Positions 17,070-24,594 of a stretch of DNA of 64,000 nucleotides are shown here, in pieces. A program made the translations under genes and the position numbers. The DNA is from Micrococcales bacterium 72-143 (GTDB lineage: Bacteria; Actinomycetota; Actinomycetes; Actinomycetales; Microbacteriaceae). The stretch is taken from positions 372,001 to 436,000 of the forward strand of contig MKVM01000003.1 of the NCBI GenBank assembly GCA_001898835.1. The letters are read 5' to 3'. How positions within the stretch are numbered: position 1 is the stretch's first letter; every line of letters begins with the position of its first letter. The notes under the pieces are model-generated. The model did not search any database, was not told the DNA's origin, and saw only the letters and a program-made list of their open reading frames with translations.

Positions 17070-20000
17070 TCATCGGCTCGCGGGTCCGCGACGACGGCGG
17101 ATCGCGAGCAGGGCGCCCGCGGCCAGCAGCAGCGTCGCGAGCAGCGCGGTGTCCCGCACGGTATCCGGCACGCCGGTGCCCGCGAGGTCGCCCGCCGCCG
17201 CGAGCACGGTGATCGGCGCCTCGGCCGTCGCGCTCGTCGTGAGATCGCGCACCACGATGTGGTGGGCGCCCGGCGCGGTTCCGCTCGGGATCCGCGCCGT
17301 CGCGCTCAGGGTGCCCGAGCTCGTCGCGGTGAAGGTGCCGAGCGCGACCGGGATGGAGTGCAGCTCGAGCGCAACCGCGCCGTTCGGCGTGAGCCCGCTC
17401 ACCTCCACCACGAGGGTGTCGCCGCGCGTCACCGTCGTCGCGGACAGCTCGAGGTCGAGCGTGCCCACCGGGGTGGAGGTCACGAACTCGCCCGCCGAGG
17501 AGGCGGTCGTGCCGGTGAACCCGGTGGCGGATGCCGTCACGACGACCGCGAGCCGCTTGCCCGCGTCCGAGGCGACGGGCGTGTAGCTGGCACCGTCGGC
17601 ATCCGGGACGTCGACGCCGTCGAGCGTCCACTGGTAGCCGAGCACGGCTCCGGCCGGGTCGGCGACGACGGATGCCGTGAGCGGCACCCCGACAACGGGC
17701 GCCGCGGAGAGCGCCGCCGAGAGCGCGATCTTGCGGTCGAAGCTCAGCTGGTACGTCGTCGTGGTCACGCCGTCCCACGCGGTCACCACGACGGTCGCGA
17801 CGGGCGTGCCGCCGCTCGCCTGGGTGAGCTGCACGGTGGCGTGGGCGCCCGCGGCGGTCGCCCCGACGACGGGGAACGCCGATCCGGTCACCGGCACGGT
17901 GTAGCTCGTGACCGAGGGCGAGAAGCCGTCGACCGGCTGCCCGCCGACCGTGAGGCTCGCGAGGCTCGCGTCGTGGAAGCCCGTGGGAGCCGCGATCGTC
18001 GCCGGGGTGCTCGTCGCGGTGGTGCCCGTGAAGCCGGTCTTGCTCGCCGTCACGACGACGCGGAGCACGCCGCCGGCCTGCGCCGGCGTCGGCACGTAGC
18101 TCACGGAGGTGGCCCCCGGGATGTCGACGCCGTCGAGCGTCCACTGGTAGCCGACCGTCGCATCCGAGGGGTCGAGCTCGGCGACCGCCGACACCGTGGA
18201 GCCGACCTCGACGGTGCCGGAGATCGAGGCCGCCGCCGCGACCGTGCGCGCGATCGTGAGGATGTAGCTCGCGGTCGTGCCATCCTCGGCGACCGTCGTG
18301 ATCGTCGCCACCCCGCCGTTGCCCTCACTCGGCTGCACGACGCTCACGCGCGCCTTGGTGTCGAGGGGGAAAGCCTGCACGACGGGCAGGTGGGCGCCGA
18401 TCGCGTCGAAGGTGCATGCGCTCAGCGCGAGGTTGCAGCCGGCGTCCACACCGTCCACCCGCAGCTCCGCGAGCCTCGTCAGCGACGACGTCGCGGCGAC
18501 GGGCGTGAAGATCTGCACCTCGGAGACGATCATGTGGGTGTTCGAGGTCTGCCGGGTGAGCACGACGCGGAAGCCGTCGGCCGTCACGGGCGGGAAGGTG
18601 AGGGCGACGATCGGCCCGACCGTCCCCATCCCCGAGCTGTACGGCGTGCTGAGCGCCGGGTTCGCGGTGACTGTGCCGGTCACCGTGGTCCAGGCGCCAC
18701 CCGGCACGCGGTACTGGAACTGGATCGCCGAGGGCCAGCTGTTGGTGCCGTCCGCGTAGAGGTACACCGTGCTGCCCTGGACGAGCTGCGCGGGGAAGGT
18801 GTACGTCAGCGTGTCCGAGGCGTTCTGAGTGCCGCTGCGCCAGTTCGACCAGCCCTTGTCGGTGAGGTTGTTGTTCCGCGTCCGGTCGACGCCGTAGGAG
18901 GCCGACTCGGTGTACGTCGCGGAGGCGACCGTGGTCGAGTCGGGGGCGATGTTGCGCCCCGTCGAGTCGGCCACGATGACCGAGAGCGTCGCCGGGGTGG
19001 GCACCCCGTCGAGGGACGCCGTGCCGGGCACCGTCACGATGCCGACCGAGGCGAAGGACGCGTCGCTCAGCCCGCTCCAGTTCCAGGTGACGGGGGCGGC
19101 GAAGGACAGCTCGGATGCGCCCTGCCGCGCGCGCACGGTCGTCGGCGCGCTCGCCTGCACAGCCGCGAGGCTCAGGCCCTTGACGACGGTCGCGGATGCG
19201 GGATCGACCGAGCCGAGCGTGCCGACGTCCACGAGCAGCGTCGTCGCGAACGCCCGCCCGAGCGGATCGGTCGCGGTGCCGGCGACCTCGACGCGGCCGG
19301 GGGCGTCCCACGCGGATGCGGGGATCGCATCCCACGTCACGGGGACGGCGGCGCCGGTGCCCCACAGGTAGGTGGCGGCGACGGTCGCGGGCGGCGTCAC
19401 GGGCACGCCGACGCTCGTGTGAGCGGTGACCGTGACCTGCTTCGGCGCGAGGTCGCGCACCTTCCAGCGCTGGTTGCCGCCGCCGGAGTTGCCCCACCAG
19501 CCGACGCTCGCGTTCTCGGCCGTCGAGCTGCTGCCGACATCGAGCACGCTCTCCATCGCAACATTGAGCAGGGCGATGTCCGTGCCGTTGGTCGAGGTCA
19601 CGATCCACTGGGTCTGCGGGTTCGCCGCGGCATCCGCGAGCGAGACGCCCGTTCTCAGATCGGTGTTCGAGGAGGTCGCGCCGAGTACCCGGCCGTCGCC
19701 TGCGACGACGACGAAGCGGCGGTCGCTCGCGTCGCCCACCTGGTGGAAGGTCCAGGCCTGGCCCGCCGAGGAGGAGTTGAGGGTCGTGATCCGGGTCGGC
19801 GGGTTCGTCATCGCGGTCGCGGTAAGCGCCTTGCCGCTCTGCACTCCGACGAGCTGGTAGGTGCCGCCGTCGACGATCTTCATGGCGGCGTCCGAGACGC
19901 CCGAGACGCCCGAGACGACGAAGGTCGTCACCGACTTGGCGGGCACCGTGAGCTTCGCGGATGCCGTGGTCGCGTTCACCGGGACCGCCGCGCCCTGCAC

Positions 20001-21650
20001 GAGCGCGTTCCCGGTCGGGTTCGCCGCCGAGGATGCCTGGGTCGTCACGTAAGGGGTGACGCTCGCACCCGGCGCGATGGCGCCGAACTTCGAGAGGTCG
20101 AGCGTGACATCCGCCGCCGTGGTGCCGGAGTTCGTGTACACGAGGGTCGTCGTCCGGCCGTCGGCCGACACGGCCGCCGTCGTGGAGGTGTTGTCGACCG
20201 CGATGAGCGAGTCGCCCGGGCGGATGAAGTGGGTGTAGTTGCGGATGGTGTTGTACTTCGAGTTGACCTCGACCCCGCACGCGGGCGCGCCCGTCGACAC
20301 GCCGCCCGCGGCATCCACGCGGCGCTTGGACTTCCACACCTCGACGCCGCCCTCGTCGTAGGGCTTGCAGTCGAGGTCGATGAACACCGAGCCCCAGTTG
20401 AGGTTCTCGCCCGAGGGCTGCATGTTGTAGAGGTCCTCGACCGGCTGCCAGAGCACCCAGGCCTTGGGCTGGAGCTCCCGCAGGTCGTCGTTGATCCGGC
20501 CCGCGATGCCGATGCCGTTCTCGATCGAGGTCGGGTTCCAGCCGTTGACCCAGCTGCCCTCGATCTCGCTCATCCACAGCGGCTTGTCGGCCGCGCGCGC
20601 GAAGTCGCCCACCTGGAGGCGGCCCGAGGTGCCGTAGGTGTGCACGTTGAGCTGGGAGATCGCATCCCGCACGGCCTGCGTGTAGGCGGCGTTGGTCCAG
20701 TTGGTCTTGAAGATGTCGGGGTTGGTCTCGTCCATCGCTGAGACGACGGCGTCGGTGTCCGCGCCGGCCAGGGCGGCGGCGAGCGCCTGCACGAGCGCGG
20801 CCTGGCGGGCCGGGCCTACGTGCATGCCCTCCTGGCGTCCGCCGGACGGCTGGCCGTTCGCGACGTTGGGGCCGCTCGTGCTCCAGTAGTTGGTGTTGGG
20901 CTCGTTGAGCGGGTCGATCGTGGAGAACGAGATGCCGTAGGTCGCCTCGAGGTACTCGGCGACGCGCACGAGGTACTGGGCGAACTTGTCGATCGCCGCG
21001 GGCTTGAGCTGCTCGGCCGTCGCGTTCGTGCCGCCCGAGACGTAGCCCGACTCCGTCATGAAGTAGGGCGCGGAGTTGGCGAACGCCTCCCAGTGGGTGA
21101 TCGGCTGACGCGGGTCCTCCGCGAGGCGCTGCACCCACCAGCGCTGGGTCGCATCCGCGTCGAAGTTGTACATCGAGTCGTCGGAGGAGTTCCACGCGGC
21201 GAGCAGATCGTTGCGGCTCCACCAGTTGGTGCCCACGCCGCCGTAGACGCCGTCGTCACCGTTGGGGTCCGCCTTCCACCAGCCCTGCACGGCGCCGCCC
21301 GGGCGCAGGTAGTCCCAGACCCCGGAGGCGTTGCCTCCGCCGATGTTGTAGCGGGCGATGTTGAGGTTGAGGCCGTCCTCACCGAATACGGCCTGGTACA
21401 GCTGCTCCTTGAGCGCGTCGGGGTAGCCGCCGGTCGCGTTGGCGAACCAGACGAGCGACGTGCCCCAGCCCTCGAAGTCGGGGTTCGCGTACCAGGGGTT
21501 GGGCGAGAGCGAGACCTGGGTCGGGGATGCGGCGGCAGCGGGCGCGGGAGCCTCGACCAGGCCGGTGGCCGTCACGGCCAGCACAGCGGCTGCGGCGACG
21601 GCGGTCACCCGTCGGATCAGGACCCGGGGCTTGGCGGATACGCGTGTCAC
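17070..21650 (-). CDS. LAXTG-anchored GH30 endo-beta-1,6-galactanase-like enzyme with lectin and Ig-like domains
   Basis: 1526 residues. A signal peptide (1 to about 40) is followed by a GH30 (clan A) catalytic barrel (to about 480, plus beta-sandwich to about 580). The barrel begins GWGTSLVWFANATGG and has acid/base Glu in IDPLNEPNTNYW (about 249) and nucleophile Glu in LWMSEIEGSW (about 361). Its opening resembles the galactanase subfamily. Next come a ricin-type trefoil lectin (about 593-730, two QxW motifs), two Ig-like type-4 modules, a discoidin-like module (about 900-1050), cadherin/Ig-like repeats, LAGTG (about 1489), a membrane helix and RRRRGPASR. The GTG start has AGGAG nine bases upstream. 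It likely cuts beta-1,6-galactan side chains at the cell surface. Confidence 0.87.
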   Translation of the reverse strand: MTRVSAKPRVLIRRVTAVAAAAVLAVTATGLVEAPAPAAAASPTQVSLSPNPWYANPDFEGWGTSLVWFANATGGYPDALKEQLYQAVFGEDGLNLNIARYNIGGGNASGVWDYLRPGGAVQGWWKADPNGDDGVYGGVGTNWWSRNDLLAAWNSSDDSMYNFDADATQRWWVQRLAEDPRQPITHWEAFANSAPYFMTESGYVSGGTNATAEQLKPAAIDKFAQYLVRVAEYLEATYGISFSTIDPLNEPNTNYWSTSGPNVANGQPSGGRQEGMHVGPARQAALVQALAAALAGADTDAVVSAMDETNPDIFKTNWTNAAYTQAVRDAISQLNVHTYGTSGRLQVGDFARAADKPLWMSEIEGSWVNGWNPTSIENGIGIAGRINDDLRELQPKAWVLWQPVEDLYNMQPSGENLNWGSVFIDLDCKPYDEGGVEVWKSKRRVDAAGGVSTGAPACGVEVNSKYNTIRNYTHFIRPGDSLIAVDNTSTTAAVSADGRTTTLVYTNSGTTAADVTLDLSKFGAIAPGASVTPYVTTQASSAANPTGNALVQGAAVPVNATTASAKLTVPAKSVTTFVVSGVSGVSDAAMKIVDGGTYQLVGVQSGKALTATAMTNPPTRITTLNSSSAGQAWTFHQVGDASDRRFVVVAGDGRVLGATSSNTDLRTGVSLADAAANPQTQWIVTSTNGTDIALLNVAMESVLDVGSSSTAENASVGWWGNSGGGNQRWKVRDLAPKQVTVTAHTSVGVPVTPPATVAATYLWGTGAAVPVTWDAIPASAWDAPGRVEVAGTATDPLGRAFATTLLVDVGTLGSVDPASATVVKGLSLAAVQASAPTTVRARQGASELSFAAPVTWNWSGLSDASFASVGIVTVPGTASLDGVPTPATLSVIVADSTGRNIAPDSTTVASATYTESASYGVDRTRNNNLTDKGWSNWRSGTQNASDTLTYTFPAQLVQGSTVYLYADGTNSWPSAIQFQYRVPGGAWTTVTGTVTANPALSTPYSSGMGTVGPIVALTFPPVTADGFRVVLTRQTSNTHMIVSEVQIFTPVAATSSLTRLAELRVDGVDAGCNLALSACTFDAIGAHLPVVQAFPLDTKARVSVVQPSEGNGGVATITTVAEDGTTASYILTIARTVAAAASISGTVEVGSTVSAVAELDPSDATVGYQWTLDGVDIPGATSVSYVPTPAQAGGVLRVVVTASKTGFTGTTATSTPATIAAPTGFHDASLASLTVGGQPVDGFSPSVTSYTVPVTGSAFPVVGATAAGAHATVQLTQASGGTPVATVVVTAWDGVTTTTYQLSFDRKIALSAALSAAPVVGVPLTASVVADPAGAVLGYQWTLDGVDVPDADGASYTPVASDAGKRLAVVVTASATGFTGTTASSAGEFVTSTPVGTLDLELSATTVTRGDTLVVEVSGLTPNGAVALELHSIPVALGTFTATSSGTLSATARIPSGTAPGAHHIVVRDLTTSATAEAPITVLAAAGDLAGTGVPDTVRDTALLATLLLAAGALLAIRRRRGPASR

Positions 21651-21686
21651 CTGTGACTACTCCTCGAACGGCGTCGTTGCTGCGGG

Positions 21687-21704
21687 GATGTTGACGTCAA
21701 CATC
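21687..21704. promoter_or_regulatory. LacI-type operator 2
   Basis: GATGTTGACGTCAACATC is a perfect 18-bp palindrome, 37 bases upstream of the GH30 start and in the divergent gap to the LacI gene. It shares 14 central bases with the site at 16995-17008. Confidence 0.8.
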
Positions 21705-21774
21705 GCGGAGGCGATTCAAGCACGCCGCATCACCCTTCGTCAACGCGGTGTTTCACTCGGGCGCCGGATGGTGG

Positions 21775-21831
21775 CCGAATCGTTGCAATCGGTAACCGAA
21801 TCGTTGCGAATCCAGGCGGGACCCGTACGAT
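21775..21831 (+). promoter_or_regulatory. Promoter of the LacI gene with direct repeats
   Basis: TTGCGA (21804-21809) and TACGAT (21826-21831) are 16 bases apart, and the ATG lies seven bases after the -10, so the mRNA may be leaderless. CCGAATCGTTGC occurs twice (21775-21786 and 21796-21807), the second copy overlapping the -35. Confidence 0.5.
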
Positions 21832-21838
21832 TTCGCCC

Positions 21839-22888
21839 ATGACTCATGAGGCGGAGGCTCCCCCGCGCGCCGAGCGGCGCCGATCCGGTCCGTCGATGAA
21901 CGACGTCGCCCGACTGGCCGGCGTCTCCGGCCAGACCGTCTCCCGCGTCACCAACGGATCGCAGTCCGTGCTGCCGGAGACCCGGCGCCGTGTTATCGAT
22001 GCCATGGACGCGCTCGGCTACTCCCCGAACTCGGCGGCGCGTGCGCTGCGGAGCGGGACCTTCGACACCATCGGCGTCATCGCGCACAAACTCGCACGAA
22101 CGGGCGAATCGCGCACCGTCGAGGCGGTGGTCGAGGCCGCGCGCGATCGCGGCCATACAGTGACCCTGATCGACGTCGACTCGCCCTCGACCGCGCGCCT
22201 GACCGAGGCGGCGACGCGCCTGTCGCGGCAGGCCATCGACGGGCTCGTCATCATCCGCGCAGAGGTGCGAGAGGCCGCGCGCCTCACCTTGCCTCGCGAC
22301 CTGCCTGTGGTGGTGTCCGACTCCGTCTTCATGGGCCGGCTCCCCGCGGTGAGCACCGACCAGGAGGGCGGCACGCGAGCGGTCGTGGAACACCTTCTCG
22401 AGCTCGGCCACCCCACCGTCCACCACATCGCCGGACCGAGCGACTCCCTCCCCGCCCGGGTGCGGCGACTCGCCTGGGAGCAGAACCTGCGGGCGAGGGG
22501 GCGCACGGTGCCCGAAGTGATCCAGGGCGACTGGACGTCCGAGTCCGGCTATGCCGCAGGTGCCCGGATCGCCGCGGATCCCTCGGTGACGGCGGTCTTC
22601 TGCGCCAATGACGAGATGGCGGCGGGCCTACTCGTCGCATTGCATGAGCGGAGCGTCGATGTACCCGGCGACGTGTCCGTGGCGGGCTTCGATGACGTGC
22701 CACTAGCCCGGTTCCTCTGGCCGCCGCTGACCACGGTGCGCCAGAGCTTCGACGTCATCGGGCGGCGCCTCGTCGACACCCTGATGGACCAGATCCGCGA
22801 CGGCGGCACGGTCTCCAGCTACCGCCAGCTCGTTCCGGCCGATCTGATCGTCCGCGCCAGCACGGGAGCGCATCGGCCCCGGCGGTAG
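21839..22888 (+). CDS. LacI-family transcriptional regulator of the surface glycan locus
   Basis: 349 residues. The LacI headpiece MNDVARLAGVSGQTVSRVTNG (from about residue 20) contains the DNA-recognition helix and the hinge helix PNSAARALRSG follows. A periplasmic-binding-protein-like effector domain (about 80-340) has the usual IDGLVII, HHIAGP, AVFCANDEMAAGLL and VSVAGFDD motifs. It is divergent from the GH30 gene and convergent with the corA-like gene, whose stop abuts its own. Two palindromes of LacI type lie upstream of the two surface enzymes and none of that sequence lies at its own promoter, so those enzymes are the likely targets. The effector sugar is unknown. An internal ATG at 21896 is the alternative start. 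Confidence 0.92.
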   Translation: MTHEAEAPPRAERRRSGPSMNDVARLAGVSGQTVSRVTNGSQSVLPETRRRVIDAMDALGYSPNSAARALRSGTFDTIGVIAHKLARTGESRTVEAVVEAARDRGHTVTLIDVDSPSTARLTEAATRLSRQAIDGLVIIRAEVREAARLTLPRDLPVVVSDSVFMGRLPAVSTDQEGGTRAVVEHLLELGHPTVHHIAGPSDSLPARVRRLAWEQNLRARGRTVPEVIQGDWTSESGYAAGARIAADPSVTAVFCANDEMAAGLLVALHERSVDVPGDVSVAGFDDVPLARFLWPPLTTVRQSFDVIGRRLVDTLMDQIRDGGTVSSYRQLVPADLIVRASTGAHRPRR

Positions 22889-23890
22889 CTACAGCCACCG
22901 CCTCCACTTGAAGATCGCGTACAGGCCGACGCCCAGCCCGAGCATGAGCGCGAGCGCGAAGGGGTAGCCGAGCGGCCAGTCGAGCTCCGGCATGTTGCGG
23001 AAGTTCATGCCGTAGACCGCGCCGACGAGGCTCGGGGCGAAGAGGATCGCCGCCCACGAGGTGATCTTCTTCATCTGCTCGTTCTGCTCGACGCTCGTGC
23101 GGGTCATCGCGCGCGTGACGAGCGTCGACTGCACCTGCAGGGCGTTGTCGAGCAGCGCCCGGTACGAGTCGGCCCGGTCGACGATGCGCCGCACGTGGTC
23201 GAGCACGTCGCGCAGCGAGCGCTGCAGCTCGACGTCGACCCCGTAGCGGTCGCCGCCCTTCAGCAGTGCCTCCAGCATCTCGGCGAGCGGATGCACGGCC
23301 CGCTGGAAATCGATCACCTCGCGCGAGAGGTCGTAGATGCGGCGGGCGAGGCGCTCGTCGTCGTCCTCGCCGAAGAGCTGGTCCTCGATCTCGTCGATGT
23401 CGTTCTCGAGCCCTGCGACGACCGGCAGGTACTCGTCGACGACCTCGTCGAGCACGGCGTAGAGCACCGCCTCCGGGCCGAGCGCGAGGAGCTCGGGGTT
23501 GCCCTCGAGCCGCGCCCGCACGTTCGCGAGGTCGGGCGCCTCCGAGTGGCGGATGGTGATGACGAAGTCGTCGCCGACGAACACGTGCAGCTCGCCGAAC
23601 TCCACCTCCTCCTCCGCGTCGAGGTAGCGGGCGGGGCGCAGCGCCACGAACAGGGTGTGGCCGTAGCGCTCGAGCTTCGCGCGCTGGTGACCCTTGCGGG
23701 CGTCCTCGACGGCGAGGTGGTGCAGCTCGAACTCGTCCGCGACGGATGCGAGCTCCGCATCCGTCGGGCGGTACAGGCCGATCCACGCCATCGCGCCCTC
23801 GGCGGCTGTCAGCTCGTACGTCTCGTCGAGGGTGTGCGGCGTCTGCACGCGCACGCCCTCGCGGTAGATCGCGTTGTCGATGATCGGCAC
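22889..23890 (-). CDS. corA: CorA-type magnesium/cobalt transporter
   Basis: 333 residues. A cytoplasmic alpha/beta N-terminal domain and long helices (about 170-270) are followed by two C-terminal membrane segments. The family-defining YGMNF motif ends the first, near residue 293, and a short NMPELDWP periplasmic loop precedes the second. The tail is basic (KWRRWL). CorA proteins form pentamers importing Mg2+, Co2+ or related ions. The GTG start at 23890 has GGAGG four bases upstream. The frame is open further into the kdpE region but that part is a shadow. It starts 11 bases after kdpE ends and is probably in the same transcript, which is an unusual partner for kdp. Confidence 0.9.
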   Translation of the reverse strand: MPIIDNAIYREGVRVQTPHTLDETYELTAAEGAMAWIGLYRPTDAELASVADEFELHHLAVEDARKGHQRAKLERYGHTLFVALRPARYLDAEEEVEFGELHVFVGDDFVITIRHSEAPDLANVRARLEGNPELLALGPEAVLYAVLDEVVDEYLPVVAGLENDIDEIEDQLFGEDDDERLARRIYDLSREVIDFQRAVHPLAEMLEALLKGGDRYGVDVELQRSLRDVLDHVRRIVDRADSYRALLDNALQVQSTLVTRAMTRTSVEQNEQMKKITSWAAILFAPSLVGAVYGMNFRNMPELDWPLGYPFALALMLGLGVGLYAIFKWRRWL

Positions 23891-23901
23891 GGTGCCTCCG
23901 G

Positions 23902-24594
23902 TCAGGGTTGGTCGAGCTGCAGGCGGTAGCCCATGCCCGCCTCGGTGAGCAGGTAGCGCGGATGCGCGGGGTCGGCTTCGAGCTTCTTGCGCAGCTGAGA
24001 GAGATACAGGCGAAGGTAGCCGGTGTCGGCGACGTGCGAGGAACCCCAGATGGCGGTGAGCAGGGTCTGGCGGGTCACGAGCCGGCCCGGATTCCGGATG
24101 AGCTGCTCGAGCACCTGCCACTCGGTGGGGGTGAGCCGGACGTGCTCGGTGCCCGCCGAGCCGGCCCGCGTCACGCTGTGCGCGGCGAGGTCGACGGTCA
24201 CGTCGCCGAGCCGCACGATGGGGTCGGCGTCGTCGTGCTGCAGCCGGCGGGTGAGGGCGCGGATGCGGGCCAGCAGCTCGTCGATCGAGAACGGCTTCGT
24301 GACGTAGTCGTCGGCGCCCGCGTCGAGTGCCTCCACCTTGTCGGCGGCGCCCGTGCGCCCCGACACCACGAGGATGGGCGCGCTCGACCAGCCGCGGATC
24401 GCCTCGATCACCTGCACGCCGTCGAGCCTCGGCATCCCGAGGTCGATCATGACGATGTCGGGGCGATGGTCGACGGCCGACGAGATCGCCTCCGCGCCGT
24501 CGCCGGCGGTGACCACCTCGTAGCCCTTGGCTGTGAGGGTGATGCGGAGGGCGCGCAGGATCTGGGGGTCGTCGTCGGCGATCAGGATCCTCAT
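23902..24594 (-). CDS. kdpE: KdpE response regulator
   Basis: 230 residues. The receiver domain (1 to about 120) has the acidic pocket DDDPQ, phosphoacceptor Asp in IVMIDLGMP (about 52) and Lys in YVTKPFS (about 101). The OmpR/PhoB winged-helix DNA-binding domain (about 130-228) follows, with LTPTEWQVLEQLIRNPG and GYLRLYLSQLRKKLE. It is the partner of KdpD and activates kdp transcription under K+ limitation or osmotic stress. It overlaps kdpD by four bases (ATGA), so translation is coupled. Confidence 0.95.
   Translation of the reverse strand: MRILIADDDPQILRALRITLTAKGYEVVTAGDGAEAISSAVDHRPDIVMIDLGMPRLDGVQVIEAIRGWSSAPILVVSGRTGAADKVEALDAGADDYVTKPFSIDELLARIRALTRRLQHDDADPIVRLGDVTVDLAAHSVTRAGSAGTEHVRLTPTEWQVLEQLIRNPGRLVTRQTLLTAIWGSSHVADTGYLRLYLSQLRKKLEADPAHPRYLLTEAGMGYRLQLDQP

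Noticed and set aside
17037-20741. 1234-codon plus-strand frame opposite the GH30 gene
   Set aside because: Same antisense composition effect; no start signal, domain or sensible hydrophobicity pattern.
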